DNA of 64,000 nucleotides from Streptomyces sp. NRRL S-31 (GCF_000718775.1 NZ_JOCB01000029.1:10599-74598), one strand, 5' to 3'; counted from the stretch's first letter, positions 27,251-37,512 are shown. The notes: generated by a model from the sequence alone, not told the origin. Made by a program: numbers and translations.

Positions 27251-27323
27251 GGTGACGGTGATGGCAGGGCCCTCGGAGGCTGTCAACCGATCCGGCCCCG
27301 CCCGGACTGCCGCCGCCGTTTGC

Positions 27324-27329
27324 TATGCT
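27324..27329 (+). promoter_or_regulatory. Candidate -10 box of the ABC-F leader transcript
   Basis: TATGCT in TTTGCTATGCTGCG resembles a hrdB-type -10 box. Transcription would start about 27336, leaving a leader of nearly 200 bases before the ABC-F start. No convincing -35 box was seen. Confidence 0.4.
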
Positions 27330-27367
27330 GCGCGTGACCCGAATCGTGTGATCGAGGAGTCGCAGAC

Positions 27368-27397
27368 ATGGTGGGTGACGACGACATCTCCGGGTGA
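27368..27397 (+). CDS. 9-residue upstream ORF before the ABC-F gene
   Basis: MVGDDDISG, with GAGGAG ten bases upstream of its ATG, ends at TGA 27395-27397, 134 bases ahead of the ABC-F start. ABC-F antibiotic-resistance genes are often controlled by ribosome-mediated attenuation at short leader ORFs: drug-stalled ribosomes on the leader change RNA folding and allow expression downstream. The strong ribosome site and position suit that role. Confidence 0.55.
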   Translation: MVGDDDISG

Positions 27398-27483
27398 GAC
27401 CCGGACCTGACGGCCACCGGCCGGTGCACAGGAGCACCGCCGACGTGGTCCGTTTCGTCGTACCCCCTTTCCCCACGTCTGCC

Positions 27484-27531
27484 CTGGGCAGAGGTCCAAG
27501 CCCTGCCCTCAGTAACCTCGAGGTCACCTCC
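27484..27531 (+). promoter_or_regulatory. Leader hairpins that could mask the ABC-F ribosome site
   Basis: GGGCAG (27486-27491) can pair with CTGCCC (27503-27508). The ribosome site GAGGT (27520-27524) lies in the palindrome ACCTCGAGGT (27515-27524) and can alternatively pair with the ACCTC at 27526-27530. Mutually exclusive pairings around the start are what a translational attenuator needs. This was paired by eye, not folded. Confidence 0.4.
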
Positions 27532-29166
27532 ATGTCCGACGCCGCCGTCGTCTGCTCGCATCTCTCCTTCGCCTGGCCGGACGACACCCCGGTCTTCCAC
27601 GACCTGTCCTTCACCGTGACCACCGGCCGGACGGGCCTGGTCGCGCCCAACGGTTCCGGCAAGAGCACGCTGCTCAAGCTCATCGCCGGTGAACTACGGC
27701 CCGCCACCGGCTCGTTGTCGGTCAGCGGAACACTGGGCCACCTCCCGCAGACCCTCCCCCTGACCGGGGACCTCACCGTCGCCGAAGTGCTCGGCGTCGC
27801 CGAGGTGATCCGCGCCCTGGACGCCGTCGAGTCCGGGGACGTGAGCGAGGAGCACTTCACCACCATCGGCGACGACTGGGACATCGAGGAGCGCACCCGC
27901 GCCCAGCTCGACCGCCTCGGCCTGACCGACCTCACCCTGGACCGCGCCCTGAGCACGCTCAGCGGCGGCCAGGTCGTCTCCCTCGGTCTCGCCGCCCAAC
28001 TGCTCAGGCGCCCCGATGTGCTGCTGCTCGACGAACCCACCAACAACCTCGACCTGGCGGCCCGGCACCGGCTCTACGACGTACTCCAGGACTTCACCGG
28101 CTGTCTGCTGCTGGTCAGCCACGACCGCGCGCTGCTCGACCGGATGGAACGCATCGCCGAACTCGGCAGCGACGAACTGCGCCTCTTCGGAGGCAACTTC
28201 ACCGAGTACGAGGAAGCCGTACGGGCCGAGCAGGAGGTCGCCGAGAAGAACGTCCGCAACGCCGAGCAGGAACTCAAGCGCGAGAAGCGGGAGATGCAGC
28301 AGGCCCGCGAACGCGCCGAGCGCCGCGCGAGCAACGCCGCCCGCAACCTCAAGAACGCCGGGCTGCCCCGTATCTTCGCCGGCAACATGAAGCGCGGAGC
28401 ACAGGAGGCCGCGGGCAGATCCGGCCAGCTGCACGCCTCCCGGGTCAGCGAGGCCAAGGCACGCCTCGACGAGGCCGGACGCGCGCTGCGCGACGAGCAG
28501 CGCCTCACCCTGGAACTGCCCGACACCCAGGTGCCCGCCGGACGCAACCTCTTCCTCGGCGAGGGGATGCAGGTGCACCACGCCGGCCGGGCCGTGTTCG
28601 CCGACGGCGGCGTCGATCTCGGCGTCCGCGGCCCCGAACGCATCGCGCTGACCGGGCCCAACGGTGCCGGCAAGACCACCCTGCTGCGGCTGATCACCGG
28701 TGACGTCACCCCGGACAGCGGGGAGATCAAGCGCAACGACGGCCGGATCGCCTATCTCTCGCAGCGCCTGGACCTGCTGGACCCGGACCGCACCGTGGCG
28801 GAGAACTTCGCCGCGTTCGCCCCCGAGCGGCCCGAGGCGGAGCGGATGAACCTGCTCGCCCGCTTCCTCTTCCGGGGCGCCCGGGCACATCTGCCGGTCC
28901 GGGTGCTCTCGGGCGGCGAACGGCTGCGGGCCACCCTGGCCTGCGTACTGTGCGCCGAACCGGCTCCCCACCTGCTCCTGCTCGACGAGCCCACCAACAA
29001 CCTCGACCTGATGAGCGCGGGTCAGCTGGAGAGTGCGCTCAACTCCTACCAGGGCGCCTTCATGGTGGTCAGCCACGACGAGCGGTTCCTCGCCGAGATC
29101 GGGGTGAACCGATGGCTGCGGCTGGCCGACGGAGCGCTGACGGAGACGGGGGCTCCCGCGGTGTGA
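27532..29166 (+). CDS. ABC-F ribosome-protection-type ATPase (first of two)
   Basis: The 544-residue protein starts at the ATG at 27532. It has two ATP-binding cassettes with no membrane segments: Walker A APNGSGKST and GPNGAGKTT, signatures LSGGQ and LSGGE, and LLLDEPTNNLD twice. They are joined by a long charged coiled coil (about residues 225-320, EQELKREKREMQQARERAERR). This is the ABC-F plan: proteins that enter the ribosomal E site and dislodge antibiotics or rescue stalled ribosomes. The long linker suggests the antibiotic-resistance class. The neighbouring second ABC-F and the upstream ORF point to drug-inducible resistance; which drug is unknown. Confidence 0.93.
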   Translation: MSDAAVVCSHLSFAWPDDTPVFHDLSFTVTTGRTGLVAPNGSGKSTLLKLIAGELRPATGSLSVSGTLGHLPQTLPLTGDLTVAEVLGVAEVIRALDAVESGDVSEEHFTTIGDDWDIEERTRAQLDRLGLTDLTLDRALSTLSGGQVVSLGLAAQLLRRPDVLLLDEPTNNLDLAARHRLYDVLQDFTGCLLLVSHDRALLDRMERIAELGSDELRLFGGNFTEYEEAVRAEQEVAEKNVRNAEQELKREKREMQQARERAERRASNAARNLKNAGLPRIFAGNMKRGAQEAAGRSGQLHASRVSEAKARLDEAGRALRDEQRLTLELPDTQVPAGRNLFLGEGMQVHHAGRAVFADGGVDLGVRGPERIALTGPNGAGKTTLLRLITGDVTPDSGEIKRNDGRIAYLSQRLDLLDPDRTVAENFAAFAPERPEAERMNLLARFLFRGARAHLPVRVLSGGERLRATLACVLCAEPAPHLLLLDEPTNNLDLMSAGQLESALNSYQGAFMVVSHDERFLAEIGVNRWLRLADGALTETGAPAV

Positions 29167-29245
29167 GCCGCCGGCGTGTGACGTGGCCCGCGTCCGAGGC
29201 CCTGTGCCCGGCGGGCCGACCACCGATCACCCCGGACGGACACCC

Positions 29246-30976
<1,731 letters not shown>

Positions 30977-31010
30977 ACGGGGCGGGCACCCCCTGGAACG
31001 GTGACGCTCC

Positions 31011-31039
31011 TTGCCTCCACGACAGTCACCTGTCAAAAT
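31011..31039 (+). promoter_or_regulatory. Promoter of the CGNR gene, probably leaderless
   Basis: TTGCCT (31011-31016) and CAAAAT (31034-31039) are 17 bp apart, which puts the transcription start at about the GTG start codon (31046). There is no ribosome site before that codon, so a leaderless mRNA fits. Confidence 0.5.
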
Positions 31040-31045
31040 GGTGAT
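31025..31045. promoter_or_regulatory. Operator site A, GTCACC-N9-GGTGAT
   Basis: This imperfect 21-bp palindrome has spacer TGTCAAAAT. It overlaps the -10 box and abuts the start codon of the CGNR regulator, an ideal place for autorepression. The same pattern recurs at 52070, 52109, 53385, 55338 and (less like the others) 31685. Confidence 0.75.
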
Positions 31046-31609
31046 GTGAACCTCGACCATGTCTTCGTATGCGGACACCCCGCCCTCGACTTCGCGGCCA
31101 CCCTCCGTGCGCGGCGCTCGGCCCGGTTCGAGATGTTCGCGACGCCGGAGCGGCTGAACGCCTGGTACCTGGAGTCCGGACTCGTGGACATGATCACACC
31201 CGGAGGCGAGGAGGACGTCCGGGAGGCGATCACCCTGCGCGAGGCCGTCTACCGCCTCGTGACCAACCGCCGTCTCGGCGAGGACTTCGACCGCGAGGCG
31301 CTGGCCGTGGTCAACGGCGCCGCGCGCAAGACCCCGGTGACGCCGCAGCTCACCACGGCCGGACGGCACAACGAGGCGACCCCGGGACAGGCTCTGGCGA
31401 CCGTCGCGCGCCAGGCCGTCGAACTGCTCAGCGGCCCGGACGTCCCCCTGCTGAAGGAGTGCGGCAACCCGGAGTGCACGCGGGTCTACATCGACCGCTC
31501 GCGGGGCATGCGGCGCCAGTGGTGCGGCATGGAGTCCTGCGGCAACAAGATCAAGGCCGCCGCCTACCGCGCACGGAAGAAGACCGCGTCCGCCGCACAC
31601 GCGCGATGA
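31046..31609 (+). CDS. ABATE/CGNR zinc-finger transcription regulator
   Basis: The protein has 187 residues from a GTG. The N-terminal ABATE-type domain begins VFVCGHPALDFAATLRAR. The C-terminal CGNR zinc finger has CGNPECTRVYIDRSRGMRRQWC, then CGNKIKAAAYRARKK, with four cysteines in a C-x4-C...C-x4-C arrangement. Family members are thought to be stress- or ligand-responsive regulators. It is monocistronic, closed by a 12-bp hairpin, with an operator at its own start. The same operator in front of the hydrolase genes at 52-55 kb suggests it governs them; this is inference from the shared sites. Confidence 0.9.
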   Translation: MNLDHVFVCGHPALDFAATLRARRSARFEMFATPERLNAWYLESGLVDMITPGGEEDVREAITLREAVYRLVTNRRLGEDFDREALAVVNGAARKTPVTPQLTTAGRHNEATPGQALATVARQAVELLSGPDVPLLKECGNPECTRVYIDRSRGMRRQWCGMESCGNKIKAAAYRARKKTASAAHAR

Positions 31610-31626
31610 CCTCCTGACACCGTCCA

Positions 31627-31654
31627 GGCGGCGCACGCATCGGCGTGCGCCGCC
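31627..31654 (+). terminator. Hairpin terminator after the CGNR gene
   Basis: A perfect 12-bp stem, GGCGGCGCACGC / GCGTGCGCCGCC, with loop ATCG lies 17 bp past the stop codon. Confidence 0.88.
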
Positions 31655-31684
31655 CGCGCACGTCACGGCGACTCGTCGCCACTC

Positions 31685-31705
31685 GTCACCGCTTCGCCAG
31701 GTGAC
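31685..31705. promoter_or_regulatory. Possible operator site F, GTCACC-N9-GGTGAC
   Basis: The same arms and spacing as the CGNR-linked operators, but the spacer (GCTTCGCCA) lacks the TGTCAA core and no promoter is evident. It lies between the CGNR terminator and the next gene. It could be an auxiliary site or chance. Confidence 0.35.
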
Positions 31706-32025
31706 GAGGCGGCCGGACACGTGTGACGGGTATGTCCCGCTCGTATGTCCCCTACATATGCAGTGGTGTGTGGGCGCGGCGGTGTCCGGTTGCCCGGCCG
31801 TCTCCCGCGAGAGGGCGTACGAAGAGGCATCGCGCGGCGCTCACCGGGCATCCGCTCTACCGGAAATCATGGCAAAAAGCCGCACTCCCCTGTACGCGGG
31901 CACATCCACGCCTATCGTGAGGAGTGCACGTGCCGACGAACCGTCCGGCGTCCACACTCGTCTGCGCGGGCCCTACGGCGTGGGTACCATGCGCAGCATC
32001 ATTCATATCGAGGGAGTGAACGGTT
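31706..32025. other. Gene-free upstream region of the coiled-coil gene
   Basis: The 320 bp hold no supported gene. GTATGTCCC occurs twice (about 31729 and 31743), close to CTACATATGCAG. It presumably holds the promoter for the gene at 32026. Confidence 0.4.
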
Positions 32026-32595
32026 GTGACCAGCCAGTCAACCGCCACGCTCCGGTCGCGGTACGTGGAACAAGCCGCATCGGACCTGGAGGAGAATCGC
32101 CGGCGACAGCAGGAGCTGGAGGACAAGCTCAGGGTGTTGAAGCAGGAGGAAGCCCTTCTGGCAGACATCCTGAACCTCGCCGAGCGGTACGAGGGCTTCG
32201 CGGACGCGTCACGTCTGCCCGAGCAGATGCAGGACGAGCCCGCCGTCACGAAGGCGAAGCCCGCCTCCGCGACCACCTCGCGGCGTGCGGCGTCGGGCAG
32301 GACCGCGCCGAAACCAAGGGCGGCGAAGGCCGGTGCGAAGGCGAAGTCGCGCCAGCCGCTGCTGGGTGACCTGTTGGCGGACCTGCTCGCGAACCACCAC
32401 GAGCCGCGCCTGGCGAAGGAGCTGCGGGAGGAACTCCTGGAGAAGCACTCGGACCGCAACCCCACACCGCAGGTCGTACGGAACACCCTCGAAGCCCTGG
32501 TGGCCAAGGGGCGCATCCGGCGCCACAAGCAGCAGCGTTCCGTCATGTACACCCTTGTGGGGGCGGGTTCGGACACGGCGGACGAGGCCGGCTGA
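32026..32595 (+). CDS. Coiled-coil / winged-helix-like small regulatory protein
   Basis: The 189-residue protein starts at the GTG at 32026 after GAGGGAG. Residues 10-55 form a coiled coil rich in Glu/Arg/Lys/Leu. A basic Lys/Ala/Arg-rich linker (about 75-110) resembles DNA-binding tails. The C-terminal 75 residues (LLGDLLADLLANHHEPRLAKELREELLEKHS to VAKGRIRRHKQQRSVMYTLV) look like a winged helix with a beta-wing. It is probably a DNA-binding regulator of a type common in Streptomyces. It stands alone. Confidence 0.75.
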   Translation: MTSQSTATLRSRYVEQAASDLEENRRRQQELEDKLRVLKQEEALLADILNLAERYEGFADASRLPEQMQDEPAVTKAKPASATTSRRAASGRTAPKPRAAKAGAKAKSRQPLLGDLLADLLANHHEPRLAKELREELLEKHSDRNPTPQVVRNTLEALVAKGRIRRHKQQRSVMYTLVGAGSDTADEAG

Positions 32596-32956
32596 CACCT
32601 GTCCGCTCGTCCCGCCGGCGTGGTTCAACCTTCGCCGGACACCGTACGTGCCCCGTACGGCGGGTTCTTCGCGCGGGGCTGGTGGGACAGCTGGGACGGG
32701 TGGGACACCTGCCCACCGTTCGACGCGACCGCCGTCGCGGAGACGCCGTCGCAGAGCCGGTGCCGTTGGTCAACGCGGCGCCGCACTCCCCGCCGTTCGC
32801 TCACATGTATGGCGACCGCCCATACGGTGACCGACATGTCTGGCCGTCACAGCAAGCTCATGGCCGCCGGACCGTATCCCCATCGAGCCGCCCCCGATCG
32901 GACGGTGTTCGGCCGTCCGAGCAAACGTGTGTGAGCGTGGAATCCGGTGGCTGGAC
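32596..32956. other. Gene-free stretch before the histidine kinase gene
   Basis: The 361 bp carry no supported gene. An imperfect palindrome, GTATGGCGACCGCCCATAC, lies at about 32807-32825, between converging transcription units. I cannot assign it a role. Confidence 0.4.
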
Positions 32957-34264
32957 CTATGTGGATTCCCGACGTGGCAGTCGCAGCAGCGCACGAACCC
33001 CTCCCAGGGGGCTGGTGTGGAGGGTGAGTGTCCCGCCGTGGGCGTGCGCGATGTCCTTGGCGATCGCGAGGCCGAGGCCGGTGCCGCCGTCCTGCCGGGC
33101 GCGGGCGTCGTCCAGTCGAGTGAAGCGCTCGAAGACGCGTTCGCGATCGGATGCGGGGATGCCGGGACCGTCGTCGTCCACGGAGAGTTCGACGATGTCG
33201 TCACGGGCCGCGACAGCGATCACGACGGTCGTGCGCGTGTGTCTGCGGGCGTTGTCGCTGAGGTTGGTGAGCAGCCGGGAGAGCTGCACGCGGCTGCCCT
33301 GCACGACGGCGGCGGGCCGGGCCTTCCCCTCGGGCTGGTCGGCGCACACCACCACGGTGCCGGGATGCCGCCGCGCCTCCTCGGCCACCAGGGCCATGAG
33401 GTCCACCGGGGAACGGGGAGGCGCCTCCCGCGCGTCGAGCCGGGCGAGCAGCAGCAGGTCGGAGGCGACGGCCTGGAGACGTTCGGTGTCCTGGAGGGCC
33501 TTGTACACGACGGTCGGCCAGTCCGTGCGGGAGGGGCGGGCGAGGGCGAGTTCCAGCTGGGTCCGTACGGCGGCGATGGGGCTGCGCAGCTCGTGTGAGG
33601 CGTCCGCGACGAACTGCCGGTGCCTGTTCAAGGCCCGGTACAGCCGGTCCAGCGTGGCGTTCATCGTCCGGGCCAGCCGGAAGATCTCGTCACGCGCCTG
33701 GGGTACCGGGACCCTGCGGTGCAGATCGCGCTCGGTGATCTCGGTGAACTCCTCGCGTATGGCGGCCACCGGGCGCAGAGCGCGGCCGACCAGCAGCCAG
33801 GTGAGGGCGGCCACGAACAGCACGAGCCCGGCGGCCGCGGGGACGACCTGGCGCAGCAGCAGCCGGCTGACGTTGTCGAGGGCGGTGGTCAAGGGGGTGA
33901 CGTCCACGCTGTACGGCGCCTCGCCTATCGCGGTGCGGGAGGAGGCGTCGCCGTCGTTCCTCCTGATGCCTGGCGTCGTGGGTATAGAATCGACCACTCG
34001 CCCCGAGGAATCCTTGACGGTCACTCCCTCCGGCGCGGCGACCACCACCCCGTTCGCCGTCTTCTCTGACCTCGTCAGTTGGTTCTCGATGCTCACGGCG
34101 GCTTGCTCGGCGTCCGCCTCCGCGCTGGCGCGCAGGTTGTGTTGCAGGGCCAGTACCAGGGCCGACATGCACAGGGCGATCGCGAAGGCGACGGTCCCGG
34201 CGGCGGCCCATGTGGCCTTGGCGCGGACACTCATCCCGGACAGCGGGCTCATGCCGGGGGTCAC
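32957..34264 (-). CDS. Two-component sensor histidine kinase
   Basis: The 435-residue protein starts at a GTG that overlaps the regulator's stop codon (GTGA). Two membrane helices (about 14-35 and 140-162) flank an extracytoplasmic loop of about 100 residues. A HAMP-like segment, the H-box FVADASHELRSPIAAVRTQLE, an N-box (LLTNLSDNARRHT), DDDGPGIP and GTGLGLAIAKDIAHAHGG follow. It phosphorylates the adjacent OmpR-type regulator. The signal is unknown; the divergent secreted repeat protein is a plausible target or ligand partner. Confidence 0.93.
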   Translation of the reverse strand: MTPGMSPLSGMSVRAKATWAAAGTVAFAIALCMSALVLALQHNLRASAEADAEQAAVSIENQLTRSEKTANGVVVAAPEGVTVKDSSGRVVDSIPTTPGIRRNDGDASSRTAIGEAPYSVDVTPLTTALDNVSRLLLRQVVPAAAGLVLFVAALTWLLVGRALRPVAAIREEFTEITERDLHRRVPVPQARDEIFRLARTMNATLDRLYRALNRHRQFVADASHELRSPIAAVRTQLELALARPSRTDWPTVVYKALQDTERLQAVASDLLLLARLDAREAPPRSPVDLMALVAEEARRHPGTVVVCADQPEGKARPAAVVQGSRVQLSRLLTNLSDNARRHTRTTVVIAVAARDDIVELSVDDDGPGIPASDRERVFERFTRLDDARARQDGGTGLGLAIAKDIAHAHGGTLTLHTSPLGGVRALLRLPRREST

Positions 34265-34938
34265 CCTCCATCGCGGGCCAGCAGGTATCCCGCGCCCCGT
34301 ATCGTGCGGATCGCCTGCCGGCCGTACGGCACGTCGATCTTCCGGCGCAGCGTCCTGATGTAGACCTCGACGAGATTCAGGTCCCCGTCGTAGGCGGTGT
34401 CCCACACGGTGCGCACGATCTCGGTCTTGGAGACCACCTGCCCGGCGCGGCGGGCCAGGCACTCCAGCACGGCGAACTCCTTGGCCGTCAAGGTGACGTT
34501 CTCATCGGCCCGGCTACAGGCCAGAGCCCCCGGTTCCAGCCGCAGATCGCCCAGTTCGAGCACCTCAGGCCGGTCCAGGCCGCCGCGCCGCACCAGGGCA
34601 CGGACCCGCGCGATGAGGACGACGTAGGAGAACGGCTTGGTCAGGTAGTCGTCCGCGCCGACGTCGAGACCGTCGGCCTCGTCGTACTCGCCGTCCTTGG
34701 CCGTCAGCATCAGGATCGGCGTCCAGACGCCCGCCTCCCGCAGCCGCGAGCAGACTTGGTATCCGGACAGCCCGGGCAGCATCACGTCCAGCAGGATCGC
34801 CGCGTACTCGGTGCACCGGGCCAGTGCCAGTCCGCTCGGCCCGTCACCCGCCGTCTCGATGGTGAACCCCTCCTGCTCCAGGCCCTCCTTGAGGAGTTCA
34901 CGGAGCCGGACATCGTCTTCCACCACCAGAATGCGCAC
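34261..34938 (-). CDS. OmpR-family response regulator
   Basis: The 225-residue protein starts at the GTG complement of 34936-34938. The receiver domain (1-120) has the acidic pair VVEDD, phospho-acceptor Asp in ILLDVMLPGLSG, and a conserved Thr and Lys (MLTAKDG, TKPFS). The C-terminal winged helix reads ENVTLTAKEFAVLECLARRAGQVVSKTEIVRTVWD to VEVYIRTLRRKID. The ribosome site is weak. TTCAGC direct repeats lie just upstream of it and of the divergent gene, as expected for autoregulation. Confidence 0.94.
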   Translation of the reverse strand: MRILVVEDDVRLRELLKEGLEQEGFTIETAGDGPSGLALARCTEYAAILLDVMLPGLSGYQVCSRLREAGVWTPILMLTAKDGEYDEADGLDVGADDYLTKPFSYVVLIARVRALVRRGGLDRPEVLELGDLRLEPGALACSRADENVTLTAKEFAVLECLARRAGQVVSKTEIVRTVWDTAYDGDLNLVEVYIRTLRRKIDVPYGRQAIRTIRGAGYLLARDGG

Positions 34939-34960
34939 GGGAGCAGCATGACACGCGCAA

Positions 34961-34977
34961 GCTGAACGTCCGCTGAA
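34961..34977 (-). promoter_or_regulatory. TTCAGC direct repeat near the regulator gene
   Basis: Read leftward, two TTCAGC copies lie 11 bp apart with spacer GGACG, about 23 bp upstream of the response regulator start. The same arrangement with spacer GGGGG occurs at 35078-35094. One-turn direct repeats are the usual binding pattern of OmpR-type regulators. Confidence 0.6.
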
Positions 34978-35077
34978 GCACGGGAGCGGGCGGGCCCGGC
35001 AACCGGTCCCCCGGTGGCTCGCCGACCGTCGACACACTGCCTGCCGTCCACGCCTTCCGGACGGTCATCCCGTGCTC

Positions 35078-35114
35078 TTCAGCGGGGGTTCAGCCGCTTC
35101 AGCGTGGACTCAGC
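35078..35114 (+). promoter_or_regulatory. TTCAGC direct repeats before the secreted repeat protein
   Basis: TTCAGC occurs at 35078, 35089 and 35098, with a CTCAGC at 35109, about 80-115 bp upstream of the secreted protein gene. The first two copies match the spacing and spacer start of the pair beside the response regulator gene. Confidence 0.6.
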
Positions 35115-35192
35115 ATCGGTACGCCACGGTGGTCACGCCGACGGACCAAGTGGCCGTCGGTGCCAACCCCTTCGCATGAGGAGAGACTTGTG

Positions 35193-35678
35193 ATGCGCTC
35201 CATATCCGCATCGACCGCCACGAAGCGCCGAGGCGCCGCGCTCGCCGCGGCGGTCGGCATCCTGACCCTGGGCACTGCGGCCTCCGCCTCGGCTGTCGGC
35301 CTTTCGCCCAACGCCCCGGCAAGGACCGCCACCAAGGTTTCCGTGTGCGCGGGCTGGGACACCGGGAGTGCCACGCCCGTCGGGGACGGGGCGCCCACCG
35401 ACCCCTCCGAGCCCACTGACCCCTCCGTGCCCACCGACCCCTCCGTGCCCTCGGACCCCACCGACCCCTCGGTGCCCACCGACCCCTCCGTGCCCTCCAA
35501 GCCCGCCAAGGGCGTCACGGCCATCAAGGTAGGCAAGCTCGCCAGGCCGGCCGGGGCTGAGGCCGTCGGCAGCGAGCCGGTCGGAACATCGGAATGCTCC
35601 GTCTCGACCATCCCGACCGACGAGGGCTCGACGAACAGCCACACGCCTTTCGTTCCCGTGACCCCGGCCAAGAAGTAG
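35193..35678 (+). CDS. Secreted protein with Asp-Pro-Ser-Val-Pro-Thr repeats
   Basis: The 161-residue protein starts at the ATG at 35193, after GAGGAGAG. A Sec-type signal peptide (MRSISASTATKRRG, a hydrophobic core, then ASASA) is followed by about 40 residues built from PTDPSVPTDPS-type hexads (35398-35505) and a C-terminal region with one Cys; a second Cys lies ahead of the repeats (VCAGW). The repeat tract is likely extended and surface-exposed. It is divergent from the two-component genes and carries their putative operator, so it is probably their regulated target. Function is unknown. Confidence 0.8.
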   Translation: MRSISASTATKRRGAALAAAVGILTLGTAASASAVGLSPNAPARTATKVSVCAGWDTGSATPVGDGAPTDPSEPTDPSVPTDPSVPSDPTDPSVPTDPSVPSKPAKGVTAIKVGKLARPAGAEAVGSEPVGTSECSVSTIPTDEGSTNSHTPFVPVTPAKK

Positions 35679-35704
35679 CACGCGGCCGCGCTGCCCCCTT
35701 CACA

Positions 35705-35734
35705 GACCGCCGGCCCGAGGAAGGGCCGGCGGTC
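35705..35734 (+). terminator. Hairpin terminator after the secreted repeat gene
   Basis: A perfect 12-bp stem, GACCGCCGGCCC / GGGCCGGCGGTC, with a 6-base loop. Confidence 0.88.
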
Positions 35735-35867
35735 CCAGGCATGGGACGTCTCGGAGGAGGACCGCTGACCCGACTTCGTCCGGATATCCGGTACGACCTC
35801 GGGTACCCGCCGCGCAGTACGGCCCATGGCCGAGTCCGGTACGCGGCGACAGCAACGGGAGAACCAG

Positions 35868-37436
35868 ATGAAGGCCCGCCAATCAGCAGCCCCGCCTGCT
35901 CCCCCGCCGACTTCCCCACCGGCGCCGGCCGGTCTACAGCCTGGCCAGGGCCCGTCCAGCCACGTCCAGGTCCCGTCCGGACTAGCCCTGTCCGGGCAAT
36001 TCCTCTCCGGCCGCTACCGGTTGAGCGGGAAGATCGGATCGGGAGGCATGGCCGACGTCTACGAAGGCACCGACACGCGCCTGCGGCGGCCCGTCGCCGT
36101 CAAGGTCTTCCGGCCGGGCTCCGACCCGCGGACCGAGGAACGTCTCGCCGCGGAAGCCGTCCTCCTCGCCCGTCTGGAACACCCCGGGCTCGTCACCGTC
36201 TATGACGCCGGCCGCCACGACGACCGCACCTACCTGGTCATGCAACTGGTCAACGGCCCCACGCTGCGCGGCCTCCTGGCGGACGGAGCACTGCCCCAGC
36301 GGCGCGTCACCGGCCTGGGCAGCGCCCTCGCGGGAGCGCTCGCCCACGTCCACCGGGCCGGCATAGTGCACCGCGACGTCAAACCCTCGAACGTCCTGCT
36401 CGGGACGGCCGACGATCCCCACCTGGCCGATTTCGGCATCGCGCGTCTGACGGACGCCACCCGCCACACCGCATCCGACGTACTGACGGGCACCGCCGCC
36501 TATCTGGCGCCCGAACAGGTGGCGGGAAGGCATGTCGGACCGGCCGTGGACGTCTATGCGCTCGGCCTGGTCCTGCTGGAGTGCCTGAAGGGGGAACTGG
36601 AGTACCAGGGGACCCCGTTGGAGGCCGCGATCGCCCGCCTCCACCGGCCGCCCACGATCCCCGCCCGGCTCGACCCGGACCTGGCGGCCCTGCTGCGAGC
36701 CATGACCGCCCAGGACCCCGGAGCGCGCCCGGACGCCGAGCAGTGCGCGCAGGTCCTCTCCTCCCTGCACGCCTCCCGGAACGCCGGTCTGAGCGCGGAT
36801 CACGAGCCGCAGCCACTGCCCCTGTCTCTGCCGCTCTCGGTACCTTCCACGGTCGACCGTCCGGCGGCGCCCCGCCCCACTCCCCCGGAAACGGAAGCGC
36901 TCCTACGGACGGAGCCGGCGGCCACCGCCCGGTCCGGCCCCCCGAGCAGTGCCCGGCCCAACCGCCGCCTGGTCGTGGGCACCGCTCTGGCAGCACTCTC
37001 CGTGGCTCTCGGAGCCACCTTCACCGTCGCCTCGGGTACCAGTGAAAGCACTGACGACCACGCCGACGCGCCCTCGACCACCGCGCCCTCCGGGCATCCG
37101 ACCACCGGCACCACGGCTCCAGAGAACAAGCGCGCCACAGCCCCGCCCACCGTGGGGTCCCACCGTGCCCAGCCCCCGTCCAGGACATCCGACACGTCCG
37201 GTTCCGTGGTCCCAGCCCATGCCGAACCCGTCTCCCTGAGTCCGGACCCGTCCGGCCGGGCGATCCCGACGCACCGGGCACCGGTCCGGCAGGACGGGGC
37301 CGAACCCCGTACACCCACCCCGCACCACCACCGGGGCACGGACGACCACCCGCGCCACACCTCTCACGCTGCCCCGAACCCGCCCGGGAAGGCCAACAAG
37401 CCCGCACATCACCCGAAGCGGAAGAACCACGGCTGA
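35868..37436 (+). CDS. Ser/Thr protein kinase with C-terminal membrane anchor
   Basis: The 522-residue protein starts at the ATG at 35868 with GGGAGA upstream; the ATG at 35826 has no ribosome site. The kinase domain (about 50-310) has the glycine loop IGSGGMADVYEG, the ATP lysine K79 (VAVKVF), HRDVKPSN with catalytic D170, DFG at 188 and TAAYLAPEQ. A Pro/Glu-rich juxtamembrane stretch leads to one membrane helix (LVVGTALAALSVALGATFTVASG). An extracellular tail of about 120 residues follows, Thr/Pro/His-rich with no PASTA repeats. It is a PknB-type Hanks kinase; the ligand and substrates are unknown. Confidence 0.93.
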   Translation: MKARQSAAPPAPPPTSPPAPAGLQPGQGPSSHVQVPSGLALSGQFLSGRYRLSGKIGSGGMADVYEGTDTRLRRPVAVKVFRPGSDPRTEERLAAEAVLLARLEHPGLVTVYDAGRHDDRTYLVMQLVNGPTLRGLLADGALPQRRVTGLGSALAGALAHVHRAGIVHRDVKPSNVLLGTADDPHLADFGIARLTDATRHTASDVLTGTAAYLAPEQVAGRHVGPAVDVYALGLVLLECLKGELEYQGTPLEAAIARLHRPPTIPARLDPDLAALLRAMTAQDPGARPDAEQCAQVLSSLHASRNAGLSADHEPQPLPLSLPLSVPSTVDRPAAPRPTPPETEALLRTEPAATARSGPPSSARPNRRLVVGTALAALSVALGATFTVASGTSESTDDHADAPSTTAPSGHPTTGTTAPENKRATAPPTVGSHRAQPPSRTSDTSGSVVPAHAEPVSLSPDPSGRAIPTHRAPVRQDGAEPRTPTPHHHRGTDDHPRHTSHAAPNPPGKANKPAHHPKRKNHG

Positions 37437-37512
37437 GGCGACCCGGCCCGCCCACCGCCGTGATACGGCCCTCCAGCGAGGACTTGTTGCTGCTCACGTT
37501 CCAGGAGACACT

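Noticed and set aside
31685..31705. Treating site F as a confirmed CGNR operator
   Set aside because: The arms and spacing match, but the TGTCAA core and a promoter are missing, so it is listed only as possible.
32807..32825. Palindrome GTATGG...CCCATAC between convergent genes
   Set aside because: Imperfect and not placed at a promoter; single copy, so no function can be supported.
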